Source: Sutcliffiella deserti (GTDB lineage Bacteria; Bacillota; Bacilli; Bacillales; Bacillaceae_I). From it: a stretch of 64,000 nucleotides of DNA. The notes beneath the pieces were generated by a model. The model saw only the letters and a list, made by a program, of their open reading frames with translations. It was not told where the DNA came from and made no database searches. Each line of letters begins with the position of its first letter. Within the stretch, counting starts at the first letter, position 1. Made by a program: the position numbers and the translations under genes. Positions 16,186 through 24,761 of this stretch are shown here, piece after piece. Location: positions 557,854 through 621,853 of the forward strand of contig NZ_JAIQDB010000002.1 of the NCBI RefSeq assembly GCF_020037475.1, written 5' to 3'.

Positions 16186-16752
16186 ATGGATAAATTCATA
16201 AAGTTCTTAGAGGATTACTTAGGTGAAATTAAATACGGATGGTCTAAAAACGCAAATGACGAGGAACTCCCATTTCAAGTTATCAAATATGGTAATGGAC
16301 CTTTTGAGTGCACTGTAACATACTCAACATTAGGTTTGAGTAAATATCCATTGCAATCGTATATGAACGAAAAAGAAATACATCAGGAACTTATATTTGT
16401 TTCTGACTCAAGTATGGGAGATATAAATATACCAGCTATATTACAACAAGTTGGGAAAATGTTACTTCAAAAAAATCGTGCTCTTTTAAGGGGAGATGTT
16501 ATTGGACCTTATGGGGCTTTGTCTACCAACTCAAAATTAGAAGCTCTTTACTCAACAATGCCAGTTTATTTTCCAGATGACTTTCACTCTTATCAAGTGA
16601 ATGAAGAGTTGACTATTGTGATGACTTGGCTTATACCGATTACTTCACAAGAAGCTCTGTTTATTGAAGAAAATGGATGGAGTAGCTTTGAAGATAAGCT
16701 CGAAGATTTAGACCCTGATTTAATTGATTTCAGTCGAGAAAGTATTATTTAG
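16186..16752 (+). CDS. suppressor-of-fused (SUFU)-like domain protein
   Basis: A 188-residue soluble protein with the bacterial SUFU-domain pattern: FQVIKYGNGPFECTVTYSTLG (~28-48), HQELIFVS (~65), the long middle LLRGDVIGPYG, and MPVYFPDDF...WLIPITSQEALFI. Bacterial SUFU-family proteins are commonly described as immunity proteins in polymorphic toxin systems; no toxin gene is seen here. GGGAGG precedes the ATG. It lies between sites C and D in the island. Confidence 0.72.
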   Translation: MDKFIKFLEDYLGEIKYGWSKNANDEELPFQVIKYGNGPFECTVTYSTLGLSKYPLQSYMNEKEIHQELIFVSDSSMGDINIPAILQQVGKMLLQKNRALLRGDVIGPYGALSTNSKLEALYSTMPVYFPDDFHSYQVNEELTIVMTWLIPITSQEALFIEENGWSSFEDKLEDLDPDLIDFSRESII

Positions 16753-16766
16753 CATTATCATACTTT

Positions 16767-16815
16767 TTCACTAACGAGGAGCGTTTCTGTAATAAGGCAG
16801 GACCGCTTTTTCTTT
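16767..16815 (+). repeat. CTAACG-type site D
   Basis: CTAACG at 16771-16776, 19 bases after the SUFU-like stop, continues GAGGAGCGTTTCTGTAATAA, closely matching the other sites. A short GCG/CGC stem and T-run end it. Confidence 0.62.
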
Positions 16816-16852
16816 AACGGGCTGTTAAACATTACAAGCTGGGAGGTAGCTG

Positions 16853-17389
16853 ATGAAAAAAAGAGTAATACTTATTAGTTTGTTAATTATGGCATTATTC
16901 TTTGTAGTTTTTTTATATACAATTGTTGACCGACCGAACAACATTGAAGAAGCAATGAAAGAGGTAGGTATAGAAGGTGCTGAAGTATTACATCATCAAA
17001 TAATAAATATCAATAAGAATGATTCAGTTGTGATATACAAGTTAAAAGAGATGAATGGAATAAGGTTTGGATTAGTAAATGAAGATAGGTATGGCTGGAA
17101 GTGGGAACAGCATTTAGGCGATATTAGAATGATTGGTGAATTTAAAAATGGATTTTCATCAGAGTATATATCACTTCCAGAAAGAAATTATTCTGTAATA
17201 TTCGGTTCAATAATGAATCAAGAACTTGAAAGAGTTACTGTAAGCTATCCGTTTGGATTAGAAAAATACGTTGAGTTAGTCGAGATTGATGAAAAATTAA
17301 CTGTCTGGTTTACTAAGTGGAATTTCGATGACCGCAGAATTATTATTAAAGCTGGTGGTAAAGAAAATTTCATAAATGAAGAATTGTGA
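16853..17389 (+). CDS. membrane-anchored hypothetical protein, island gene 4
   Basis: A 178-residue protein with one N-terminal membrane segment (ILISLLIMALFFVVFLYTIV, ~5-24) preceded by a Lys/Arg-rich start, and an extracellular beta-rich domain. I do not recognise the family. The exposed part has repeated aromatic/basic pairs (YGWKWEQHLGD) as in small Bacillus surface proteins. GGGAGGT precedes the ATG. It ends the CTAACG-separated array. Confidence 0.65.
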   Translation: MKKRVILISLLIMALFFVVFLYTIVDRPNNIEEAMKEVGIEGAEVLHHQIININKNDSVVIYKLKEMNGIRFGLVNEDRYGWKWEQHLGDIRMIGEFKNGFSSEYISLPERNYSVIFGSIMNQELERVTVSYPFGLEKYVELVEIDEKLTVWFTKWNFDDRRIIIKAGGKENFINEEL

Positions 17390-17400
17390 AATATTGTACT

Positions 17401-17430
17401 TAAAGTAAAGGGAGCTTTAGTTGAAGAAAG
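17401..17430 (+). repeat. CTAACG-type site E, degenerate
   Basis: Twelve bases after the island's last stop codon, TAAAGGGAGCTTTAGTTGAAGAA matches the right half of the other sites, with the CTAACG core changed to GTAAAG. Confidence 0.45.
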
Positions 17431-17490
17431 AGTCACTTTTCAAACAGTGAACTTGCTATGGATTTTAATCCCTATAAGAGAATGAATTAA

Positions 17491-17521
17491 CCATAATGGA
17501 TAAAATCCGTTATGGTTTTTT
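17491..17521 (+). terminator. intrinsic terminator of the island
   Basis: CCATAATGGAT pairs with ATCCGTTATGG and is followed by six T residues. Confidence 0.72.
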
Positions 17522-17712
17522 GCTACCATTCCGCAAGTGAATTCGCTACATAAATCACAAGAATAATATAATATTTATTTCAGTGTTTTGAAAAGGCATG
17601 GGAATTAACGTGAGAAACCATTAAAAATGAATCAATCGTTATTATATCAACAAAAAATAGCATACTAAATATGTCTATGAATTCGTATGTTAAAAGTATT
17701 ATTTTTCTTGTT

Positions 17713-17737
17713 TTGTACTCCAAAACTGAATTACTTA
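17713..17737 (-). repeat. right inverted repeat flanking the small-gene island
   Basis: Reverse complement partner of 14664-14688 (core TGTACTCCAAAACTGAA on this strand). It lies just left of a GC-rich repeat. Confidence 0.6.
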
Positions 17738-17752
17738 CTATAAAGTGATCTA

Positions 17753-17890
17753 CCATGTGGAATGAAGTGGCAGGTGATCGACTCCGGCGGGAGATAGCGG
17801 TAGACGGGAGACCCCGCAGGCAAAGCCGAGGAGGCTCCCGCACCGCCCCGCGGAAAGCGAGCACCTGAAACGGAATGGAGCAGGGAGTTT
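17753..17890 (+). repeat. GC-rich palindromic repeat, 'cagggag' subtype
   Basis: Nearly identical to 50810-50950 over GAGATAGCGGTAGACGGGAG, CCCCGCAGGC and GCACCGCCCCGCGG. A collapsed derivative with the centre deleted lies at 17969-18000 (ACCCTGTGGAACGGAAAGG). The 17390-18042 interval otherwise shows only the terminator and inverted repeat listed above. Confidence 0.85.
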
Positions 17891-18042
17891 CAACGGAACC
17901 CAACCTATTTTGAGTCGAGTGAAAACTCTCATAAACATTGAGTAAAAAGGGCTCGGCTATTAAGTCCTCCCACCCTGTGGAACGGAAAGGAACAGGGACT
18001 CTTACCAGCACCAAGTTACTATGTGTTATTTGTAACTGTCTA

Positions 18043-18092
18043 TAAAAAAAGAGCAATTAAGCGGGAAAACCCACTTAATTACTCTTTTTTTT
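18043..18092. terminator. bidirectional terminator
   Basis: AAAGAGCAATTAAGCGGG pairs with CCCACTTAATTACTCTTT (minor mismatch), flanked by A and T runs. It serves the MFS gene on the minus strand. Confidence 0.82.
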
Positions 18093-18102
18093 CACCTTAT
18101 GA

Positions 18103-19323
18103 TTATGATTCCACTGTTTTCTCCGCTCTCTCTGGATGGGTAATGCTATAAAGAAGAATAATCCCCGAACATAAAAGGATAAAGCTAGTTACATAGAATA
18201 CGGAAGTTATCCCATAAAAACTAGAAATAATTCCCCCCATAGCTGGACCGATCACATTGCCTAAAAAGCGGAAGCTAACATTGTATCCAAGAACCTCACC
18301 CTGCATCGATAAAGGGGCAGCGGTACGAATATAGGCTGTCATGCAAGGGATCAATCCTCCGACAACCATTCCGAATAGAAAACGGAACAATACAAGCTGC
18401 CACAATGAAGTGGCAAGAGCTTGCGGAATGAAAAGCAAGGAGCTTGAAAACATCAGAATCACAATCACTTTTTCATGACCTATCTTATCCCCAAGCTTTC
18501 CCCAGTTACGAGCCGCAAGTAAATTTCCGAAGCCTGTTGCTGAAAAGGCAAATCCAGCAAGTAAGGCGATGTTGCCTGCGCCAGTTAATTCCCCGACATA
18601 GAGTGCTAGAAGCGGCTGAATGCTAAAGTTGGCGGCCTGGATCAATAATGATAGAATCATAATCTTTAATAGAATCGGTTTGTGTAATATATAGGATACT
18701 ACTTCTTTACGAGTATATTGCTTTTCTTTTGAATCTAATTGTTTGTCCCTATTCTCATTGATGCCGAATGCTACGAGTATCACAGCTAAGTATATAATTC
18801 CGGCTGTAATAAAAAAGGTATAGGTAAAGCCAAAGGAGTCTGCTAACATGCCTCCTATTAATGGACCTAATAATCCTCCAGAAACGGTTCCTGTTTGAAG
18901 AGTTCCGAGTGTCTTGCCAGCTATTTCTTTGGACGTTTGTGCAGAGATTAAAGCCATGGAGGTAGGAATAAACCCAGTTGCAAAACCCATGAAGATACGT
19001 AAGACAAAAAGCCCATGAACGCTATCAACAAAACTCATCAATAGGATACTAGTCGCAATTCCTGAACCAGTAAGTATTAGTATTGGTTTAAAGCCATACT
19101 TATCCCCTATTCGTCCCCATATTGGAGAAACGAAGAACGCCGTTAAGAAAGTGATTCCAAAAATAAAACCTGACCAGCGTTGTACATAAGAATCGGAGTA
19201 ATCTCCGAACGTTTCAATGAATAAAGATAGAAAAGGGAGGATCATAGTAGCACTCGCAGCAACGAAAAAGTTCGCAAACCACATAATGAACATATTCCGT
19301 CCTGAAGTTGAAATTATACTCAC
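18103..19323 (-). CDS. yuxJ: MFS multidrug-type exporter (YuxJ-like)
   Basis: A 406-residue, 12-span major facilitator protein. Motif A GRIGDKYGFKP (~71-81) and the second-half counterpart GKLGDKIGHEK are clear, and motif C-like GGLLGPLIGG supports a drug/proton antiporter. In B. subtilis the exporter gene yuxJ lies next to kapD, as here, which is the reason for the name. The GTG start overlaps its AAGAAGGTGA ribosome site and the next ATG is ten codons on, so the exact start is open. Confidence 0.82.
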   Translation of the reverse strand: MSIISTSGRNMFIMWFANFFVAASATMILPFLSLFIETFGDYSDSYVQRWSGFIFGITFLTAFFVSPIWGRIGDKYGFKPILILTGSGIATSILLMSFVDSVHGLFVLRIFMGFATGFIPTSMALISAQTSKEIAGKTLGTLQTGTVSGGLLGPLIGGMLADSFGFTYTFFITAGIIYLAVILVAFGINENRDKQLDSKEKQYTRKEVVSYILHKPILLKIMILSLLIQAANFSIQPLLALYVGELTGAGNIALLAGFAFSATGFGNLLAARNWGKLGDKIGHEKVIVILMFSSSLLFIPQALATSLWQLVLFRFLFGMVVGGLIPCMTAYIRTAAPLSMQGEVLGYNVSFRFLGNVIGPAMGGIISSFYGITSVFYVTSFILLCSGIILLYSITHPERAEKTVES

Positions 19324-19463
19324 CTTCTTTAGAAATTTCGGATATTAAATATTTCGTATAACTAAATAATACCTGATTAACGAAAAAAATCAACATATAG
19401 CAGAGAATTAGGCTATTTTTTTTGAAAAGTGTATTAATTTAGTGCTTAAAACATATCTTGTCG

Positions 19464-19472
19464 TGATATAAT
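19464..19472 (+). promoter_or_regulatory. extended -10 promoter of kapD
   Basis: TGATATAAT, an extended -10 hexamer, lies 45 bases before the kapD start in an AT-rich gap; no good -35 hexamer is visible, as expected for this class. Confidence 0.5.
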
Positions 19473-19516
19473 AAAGTATAAAAAATTCTGAAAATTAAGA
19501 GAAGGGAGGGTGTAGG

Positions 19517-20140
19517 ATGAATTTTCCTCCAATATTTTTATTTATCGACTTTGAGTTTACGATGCCTGAGAATAAACATTACCCCAAAAATTTCTTTCCA
19601 GAAATAATTGAAGCAGGGATTGTTGCTGTGGAGAATGACAAAATAATAAAGCAATATTCCGCTTATATACAACCAAAGGCCTTCCCGATATTGACTAACC
19701 GCTGTAAGTCTTTTTTAAATATTAGTCAAAAAGTAGTAGATGAGGGAGTGAGCTTTTTTGAGCTGATTCATTTATTAGAATCATTTCAAGCCCATGAAAG
19801 AGGAACGGTCATTACGTGGGGGAACATGGATATGAAGGTTTTGAGAAATAACTGTAACTACCATGGGTTATCGTTTCCGCTACCGTGCAAACAAGTGGAT
19901 CTGTCGTTGGAATATAAACGGTTCTTTGGTGATCAAAATCAAACCGGTCTTTGGAAAGCTGTTCAGGAATATGGAAAAGAGGGAACAGGGAAACATCATC
20001 GAGCCTTAGACGATGCACTTACTACCTATAATATTTTTCAGCTAGTGGAGAAGGATAAAAGCTATTTAGCTAGACCAAAACCAACCACAATAGGAGATCG
20101 AATCGATTTATCAAAAATATTAAATAAATTTGCATTATAA
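19517..20140 (+). CDS. kapD: KapD, DEDDh 3'-5' exonuclease-fold inhibitor of the KinA pathway
   Basis: A 207-residue DnaQ-like protein. The DEDDh motifs are IDFEFTMPE (D/E, ~11), a central WGNMDMKV (D, ~97) and HHRALDDALTT (H/D, ~160-165). The opening and the KNFFPEIIEAGIVAVE stretch match B. subtilis KapD, which when overexpressed inhibits the KinA route to sporulation. It is convergent with kapB, as expected for a rearranged sporulation-kinase region. GAAGGGAGGGTG precedes the ATG. Confidence 0.9.
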   Translation: MNFPPIFLFIDFEFTMPENKHYPKNFFPEIIEAGIVAVENDKIIKQYSAYIQPKAFPILTNRCKSFLNISQKVVDEGVSFFELIHLLESFQAHERGTVITWGNMDMKVLRNNCNYHGLSFPLPCKQVDLSLEYKRFFGDQNQTGLWKAVQEYGKEGTGKHHRALDDALTTYNIFQLVEKDKSYLARPKPTTIGDRIDLSKILNKFAL

Positions 20141-20175
20141 AAGCCAAATCACTCCATAGGTGATTTGGCTTTTGT
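20139..20175. terminator. terminator between kapD and kapB
   Basis: AAAAGCCAAATCAC pairs with GTGATTTGGCTTTT around TCCATAG; usable in both directions between convergent genes. Confidence 0.85.
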
Positions 20176-20178
20176 ACT

Positions 20179-20559
20179 TTAAAGTTTATATTCTTTTTCT
20201 AATACAGCTAGATTTTCCAAGCATTTCTTTGCCCATGTACTCGAATCATTTTCTAACGTTTCTTTCGCGTTTTCTAATGAAATTTTTAAAGATTCTTTGT
20301 AATCTATTATTTCTCCCTCGTAAAGCTTGACCATATTTTTGGGGATATTTGTTTGCTCACGAAAAGCGAGTGCACGTCGCTCATGAAATAAAGGCACATC
20401 AACTTCCTTTGGTGCGTGCAAATCGCCTTGTTGTGGATGCTTTAATACTGCTTTTACTCTAATTAAATAATGCATCGGCCTTATGTCTGTTATTTCCCCG
20501 ATATATTTTCCTGTTTTATAAATACCTGTTACGGTACTGCCTAATTGAATATCCTCCAT
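20179..20559 (-). CDS. kapB: KapB, kinase-associated protein B
   Basis: A 126-residue protein matching KapB, needed for KinB-dependent phosphorelay signalling in B. subtilis. Conserved stretches include TGKYIGEIT, HYLIRVKAVLKHPQQGDLH and FHERRALAFREQTNIP. No lipobox is visible at the N-terminus. In B. subtilis kapB directly follows kinB; no KinB gene lies in this window. AGAAAGGGG precedes the ATG. Confidence 0.93.
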   Translation of the reverse strand: MEDIQLGSTVTGIYKTGKYIGEITDIRPMHYLIRVKAVLKHPQQGDLHAPKEVDVPLFHERRALAFREQTNIPKNMVKLYEGEIIDYKESLKISLENAKETLENDSSTWAKKCLENLAVLEKEYKL

Positions 20560-20652
20560 CCTTAGACCCCTTTCTGTTAATATATGATGATTTTTTTATT
20601 CATTTCTAGTAATATCTTCTATAAAGAATATATTATGGAGTGTGAAGACCAG

Positions 20653-21345
20653 ATGAAGAAAAAAAGGATGTTCGCATTACTTGTTCTATTACTACTTATT
20701 GTAGCAGTATTATTAGTCCAATGTACAAGCAACAAAGATAATACTGAAGAAACTAATGGGGAAGGTGGGAGCTATAAATACAAAATTGAGGATGACGAAG
20801 TGGAAATCACCACTTCTAAAGGGAAAATCGTTGTCGAGCTATACCCGGATGCTGCACCAAAGGCAGTGGAGAATTTTGTGACACATGCAGCAAATGGTTA
20901 TTATGATGGAATCATTTTTCATCGTGTTATTGAGGACTTTATGATTCAGACCGGTGATCCCCAAGGAACTGGAATGGGTGGAGAGAGTATCTGGGGAGAG
21001 CCCTTTGAAGATGAATTTTCTGAGAATCATCCTCACCGTAACGGAGCTCTTTCAATGGCCAACTCAGGTCCAACTACAAACGGGAGCCAATTTTTTATTG
21101 TCCAAGCTCCAGAAGTAACTGAAGATATGATTGCTCAAATGGAAGATGCGGGTTTTCCAGAAGAAACAATTAATCAGTATAAAGAACATGGTGGAACTCC
21201 ATGGCTTGATAACAAACATACTGTTTTTGGACAAGTAGTTGAAGGTATGGATGTGGTTAACGCCATTGCACAGGTAGAAGTAGAGGAAACTTCTGCTAAG
21301 CCAACCGAAGACATTGTCATTGAAAGCATGAAGGTGATAAAATAA
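20653..21345 (+). CDS. membrane-anchored cyclophilin-type peptidyl-prolyl isomerase
   Basis: A 230-residue protein with a Lys-rich start, one hydrophobic segment (~6-23) ending LLVQC, and a cyclophilin domain (~50-230). The active-site motifs [19 protein letters not shown] and [10 protein letters not shown] are intact. It may be a lipoprotein, but Q before the Cys is unusual for a lipobox, so a simple membrane anchor is possible. It would fold secreted proteins at the outer face of the membrane. GGAGTG at 20637-20642 favours the ATG at 20653 over upstream codons. Confidence 0.87.
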   Translation: MKKKRMFALLVLLLLIVAVLLVQCTSNKDNTEETNGEGGSYKYKIEDDEVEITTSKGKIVVELYPDAAPKAVENFVTHAANGYYDGIIFHRVIEDFMIQTGDPQGTGMGGESIWGEPFEDEFSENHPHRNGALSMANSGPTTNGSQFFIVQAPEVTEDMIAQMEDAGFPEETINQYKEHGGTPWLDNKHTVFGQVVEGMDVVNAIAQVEVEETSAKPTEDIVIESMKVIK

Positions 21346-21396
21346 AGATGCTTTAATATTTACAGGCTTTATTAAACGAAAGGTTGTGTAACCAAC

Positions 21397-21600
21397 TTGC
21401 TTCAAGCCTATGCATTACAATTGTTTCTCTATTTTCCCGAAGATAAAACAGAATATATTCCTGCAGGTATCACCTTTGCCATTTTTTTTGTGGCTGCCAT
21501 CTTCTTCTTTAGATTGATCGTAAAAATTTCTAATAAAGAGTCAGAAAAAGCGAAGGAACTTGAAGAGCGTTTAAAGCGGGATAATATTATAAAAGAGTAG
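21397..21600 (+). CDS. small membrane protein with charged C-terminal helix
   Basis: A 67-residue protein starting with TTG. One hydrophobic segment (~24-44, ITFAIFFVAAIFFFRLIVKI) is followed by a highly charged helix (KESEKAKELEERLKRD). GAAAGG lies 13 bases upstream, which is long. It starts 52 bases after the isomerase stop and is probably cotranscribed with it. Family not recognised. Confidence 0.55.
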   Translation: MLQAYALQLFLYFPEDKTEYIPAGITFAIFFVAAIFFFRLIVKISNKESEKAKELEERLKRDNIIKE

Positions 21601-21610
21601 TCTATATACC

Positions 21611-21650
21611 AAAAGAGGAAAGCCGTAATAAGGTTTTCCTCTTTTTTATA
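21611..21650 (+). terminator. intrinsic terminator
   Basis: AAGAGGAAAGCC pairs with GGTTTTCCTCTT, then six or more T residues. Confidence 0.78.
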
Positions 21651-21651
21651 T

Positions 21652-21741
21652 GGCGTTGTTAATGAGTAGTGTTGATAATAGTGTAAATCTAGCTAAAGAT
21701 TGGAGCCGCGTAGCCTTTTGCGGAAATCTTCAGCGGCGTAT
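21652..21741 (+). repeat. GC-rich repeat with MITE-type ends, internally deleted
   Basis: The left flank GGCGTTGTTAATGAG resembles the element ends at 53338 and 63797. GATTGGAGC is then joined directly to CGCGTAGCCTTTTGCGGAAA, removing about 90 bases of the central palindrome. Confidence 0.7.
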
Positions 21742-21879
21742 CGCACCGCCTTTTATAATATTGTCTGTCCCGCTTTAACAAATTCCTACCTGATCTAATA
21801 ATTTATCTCCTAACATTAATAGTTTTCCTCAAAAAAGGAAAGACTTAGAAAAAAGGTTAAGATGGATGGAGGAGAACGT

Positions 21880-22449
21880 ATGCGTAAATCAATCTTATGT
21901 TTTAGTTTACTTTCATTAACTGTGTTAAACGGTTGTATGGAGGAGGAGATAAAATCTTTAGATGTTGAGATATTTAATGCAACAAGTGATAGCTTAGGAG
22001 TTGCAAAGGTCTCTGAGGGTCCAGATGGGGTTAAGATTGAGCTTAATCTAGAAGGTTTGCCGCCGGGTGAGCACGGAATACATATTCATGAAACAGGCTT
22101 ATGCGATGCACCGGATTTTAAGAGCGCAGGAAACCACTTTAACCCTGATGACAAGGAACACGGGCTTATGCATCCAGAAGGTGCCCATGTTGGTGATCTT
22201 CCCAACATTATTGTAGAAGATGACGGGACAGTCATCGCAGAATTAATGGCCCCTGCTGCCACTTTAAAAGACGGAAAAACCTCGCTATTTGGCAAGGACG
22301 GTACAGCACTTATTATTACAGAGGAGCCAGATGATGGAATGACTCAACCGACAGGAGAATCTGGTGAAAGAATCGCGTGCGGCGTTATCTCAAAAGAGGT
22401 GGCGGAAAAGAAAGAAGCAGTTGAAGAACCAGTAGAGGAAGAAGAATAA
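21880..22449 (+). CDS. sodC: Cu/Zn superoxide dismutase-like lipoprotein (SodC/YojM type)
   Basis: A 189-residue secreted protein. The signal segment ends at LTVLNGC, a lipobox that would anchor it to the membrane. The SOD_Cu fold is seen in [10 protein letters not shown] (two His), GNHFNP and [12 protein letters not shown] (His, His, Asp), and IACGVI at the end, so copper and zinc ligands look largely present. The C-terminus is a Glu-rich tail. In B. subtilis YojM the copper site is impaired, so activity should not be assumed. GGAGGAG fixes the ATG at 21880 rather than 21862. Confidence 0.85.
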   Translation: MRKSILCFSLLSLTVLNGCMEEEIKSLDVEIFNATSDSLGVAKVSEGPDGVKIELNLEGLPPGEHGIHIHETGLCDAPDFKSAGNHFNPDDKEHGLMHPEGAHVGDLPNIIVEDDGTVIAELMAPAATLKDGKTSLFGKDGTALIITEEPDDGMTQPTGESGERIACGVISKEVAEKKEAVEEPVEEEE

Positions 22450-22502
22450 TAAAAGTGCACTACTTTGAAGTAGTAGGAGTAAAAAAAGCATAGCAAATCA
22501 GC

Positions 22503-22533
22503 AGACCACTTCTCTAACGAAATGGTCTTTTTA
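22503..22533 (+). terminator. intrinsic terminator after sodC
   Basis: AGACCA pairs with TGGTCT around a 14-base loop and is followed by TTTTTAG. A small ACTACTTTGAAGTAGT palindrome lies at 22460-22475. The rest of the 22450-22779 gap is AT-rich and holds the promoter at 22719. Confidence 0.55.
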
Positions 22534-22718
22534 GTTTAACAGAGGAACCTAGCAGATAGATATTCGAGAGCAAAGGTAGCTATAAAGCAACAGGGAGTTA
22601 AAATTTCACACTCCTCTTTTATGATAGTTTAAGGACTACCTATCTTAAGAGTAAAGTATGAAAATAGAAAATTTGCAATATTTACTAATGTATTATTAAA
22701 GAAATATTCGTAATCTTA

Positions 22719-22746
22719 TTGACATAGTTCATACTTTTGCGATAAT
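22719..22746 (+). promoter_or_regulatory. sigma-A promoter of the histidine phosphatase gene
   Basis: A perfect -35 TTGACA at 22719-22724 and a -10 GATAAT at 22741-22746 with 16-base spacing, 34 bases before the TTG start. Confidence 0.7.
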
Positions 22747-22779
22747 TTAAAATTTATAGATATAAAGGGGGTTGCAACT

Positions 22780-23385
22780 TTGGAGATACTACTAATTCGG
22801 CACGGGCAGTCGGAAGCAGACCTCATAAATGTACATGAAGGAAGAGCAGACTACCCACTTACAGATCTTGGTAGAGAACAAGCAGAGAGGTTAGCGTGTC
22901 GATTGAATGAATATTGTCCTCCTGACATCATTTGGACGAGTACGCTTAAAAGGGCATCGGAAACGGCAACCATTCTGGCAGATAAAGTTGGATGCATGTT
23001 AATTAAGGAACCTAACCTGATGGAATATAATAACGGGGTATTAGCTGGGTTGCCTAGGGAAGTTGCAGCTACAAAATATCCTATTCCACCTGGTGGAAGG
23101 AAGCCTCATGAAAGAGTACAAAATGGGGAGTCTGAACTGGAGTTCCGGATGAGAGCAGAAATAGTGTTTTCGAAAATTTTAGCAGAAAGCTACGCTGTTG
23201 CAAGAATAGCGATTGTATCTCACGGTGGGATGACTTCTAATCTTTTAAAAGCATTTCTTCAATTGCCAGTGACAGCAAATGTCAGCTTTAATACAGGTGA
23301 TACGGGTATGCATTTGTTAAGAAAAATGGGCGATAAGCATATGCTAGTTTCACTAAATAACACAGAGCATTTATATAAAGTGTAA
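22780..23385 (+). CDS. histidine phosphatase superfamily protein
   Basis: A 201-residue phosphoglycerate-mutase-like phosphatase. LIRHGQSEAD (~4-13) carries the phosphohistidine RHG; WTSTLKRASETA (~52-63) the second Arg; and IVSHGGMTSNLL (~146) the second catalytic His. It probably acts on a small phosphorylated metabolite. The substrate is not predictable. TTG start with AAAGGGGG nine bases upstream. Confidence 0.87.
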   Translation: MEILLIRHGQSEADLINVHEGRADYPLTDLGREQAERLACRLNEYCPPDIIWTSTLKRASETATILADKVGCMLIKEPNLMEYNNGVLAGLPREVAATKYPIPPGGRKPHERVQNGESELEFRMRAEIVFSKILAESYAVARIAIVSHGGMTSNLLKAFLQLPVTANVSFNTGDTGMHLLRKMGDKHMLVSLNNTEHLYKV

Positions 23386-23388
23386 AAA

Positions 23389-23419
23389 ATGGGTTGTGCG
23401 AAAAAAAGCATAACCCATC
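23389..23419. terminator. bidirectional terminator
   Basis: ATGGGTTGTGC pairs with GCATAACCCAT (one G-T pair) around an A-rich loop; it separates the convergent phosphatase and patB genes. Confidence 0.75.
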
Positions 23420-23446
23420 TTTGTTCCTAATCGCTATTAATTGTCC

Positions 23447-24616
23447 TTATCCAAGTGCAACTTTCAAGCGTTTTAAGCCTTCTAATAGGGTGTCTCTTGG
23501 GCATGCTACGTTCATTCTCACAAAGCCCTCTCCTTCTGGGCCAAACTTTTTTCCAAAGTCGAGTGCCAGCTTTCCTTTGTGCAATAGGAATCTTTTAAGT
23601 TCATCGTCACCCAACCCCAGTTCTCTGCAATCAATCCAAAGCAAATAGCTGCCTTGAGGCTTTGTTGCTTTTAGCGATGGAAGCTCTTTTTTAATAAAGG
23701 AAATAGCTGTATCCATGTTTTCTTCTATATAGTCAAGAACTTGATTAAGCCAATTCTCTCCAAAACGATAGGCTGCTTCCATGCCAACGATGCCGAATAT
23801 ATTAAGGGTAAAATGACCCTGTTTCATTTGATAAAGGTTAATTTTTTCTCGAAGCGTAGAATTGGGGATAATCATTGTTGCAGCCTGTAACCCAGCTATA
23901 TTAAAGGTTTTTGTTGGTGCAATACAGGTAATGCTGTTTTGTGCAAACTCTTCAGAAATAGAAGCAAAGGGTGTGTAATGATGGTCTCTAAAAACAAGAT
24001 CGCCGTGTATTTCATCAGCTACAACGGTAATATTATGTTTTAAGCAAATCTCGCCAAGGCTTTTTAATTCTTCTTTTGTCCAAACGGTCCCTCCAGGGTT
24101 ATGGGGATTGCATAAAAGGAACAGCTTAACATTTTCATCAAGTACACTTTCAAAATGAGCTAAATCCATCTGATAGCGACCATTTTCCATAACTAGAGAA
24201 CAGTTTACGAGTTTTCTGTCATTCCAATTAATCATGTCGTAAAAGGGATAATAAACAGGGGAAAACAGCGCAATTTTGTCATCAGGTTCTGACAGAGCTT
24301 GAATCGTTGCGCTTAAAGCTGGAACCACTCCTGATATATAGGAAAACCAAGTTGTATCTACTTTCCACTGATGCCTCTTCATCAACCATTCTTGTATTGC
24401 CTCATCATTTGAAGATGGTACAGAAGTGTAACCATACACTCCATGCTCCGCTTTTTCTTTTATTGCTTCATTTACTTCTTTCGGAGCAGAAAAGTCCATA
24501 TCTGCCACCCACATAGGAAGTACATCCCCACTACCGAAGAATCGTTTGGTTTCATCCCATTTCACACTAGATGTACCGGTTCTTTTGATAAGTTCATTAA
24601 AATTATATTTGGTCAT
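23447..24616 (-). CDS. patB: PatB/MalY-type cystathionine beta-lyase, PLP-dependent
   Basis: A 389-residue fold-type I aminotransferase-like lyase that splits cystathionine (or cysteine) to give homocysteine/H2S plus pyruvate and ammonia. The N-terminal WADMDFSAPKEV is diagnostic of the MalY/PatB group; NPHNPGGTVW and ADEIHGDLV bind the cofactor, and APTKTFNIAGL carries the PLP-lysine. patB lies beside yugE in B. subtilis as here. The stop codon lies 27 bases beyond the shared terminator. Confidence 0.92.
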   Translation of the reverse strand: MTKYNFNELIKRTGTSSVKWDETKRFFGSGDVLPMWVADMDFSAPKEVNEAIKEKAEHGVYGYTSVPSSNDEAIQEWLMKRHQWKVDTTWFSYISGVVPALSATIQALSEPDDKIALFSPVYYPFYDMINWNDRKLVNCSLVMENGRYQMDLAHFESVLDENVKLFLLCNPHNPGGTVWTKEELKSLGEICLKHNITVVADEIHGDLVFRDHHYTPFASISEEFAQNSITCIAPTKTFNIAGLQAATMIIPNSTLREKINLYQMKQGHFTLNIFGIVGMEAAYRFGENWLNQVLDYIEENMDTAISFIKKELPSLKATKPQGSYLLWIDCRELGLGDDELKRFLLHKGKLALDFGKKFGPEGEGFVRMNVACPRDTLLEGLKRLKVALG

Positions 24617-24761
24617 TGTCTTTACCCCCTTGCTACAATATATTCAAATAAAAAGACTCAATGTTTGGTTAATATAATAGAAGTTGAAAAACTCAACATT
24701 CTAGCGGAAAACAGGTATACTATACACATTAGTATGGAACTAGAAAGTAAGGTGAATATAT

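Noticed and set aside
14823..17430. True class-type integron
   Set aside because: No IntI-like integrase is visible and the site edges (CTAACG) only resemble the attC consensus; reported instead as an integron-like array.
17580..18056. Minus-strand frame across the GC-rich repeat
   Set aside because: Gives the AFRGAVREPPRLCLRG-type peptide typical of this repeat in Bacillus, a known spurious ORF.
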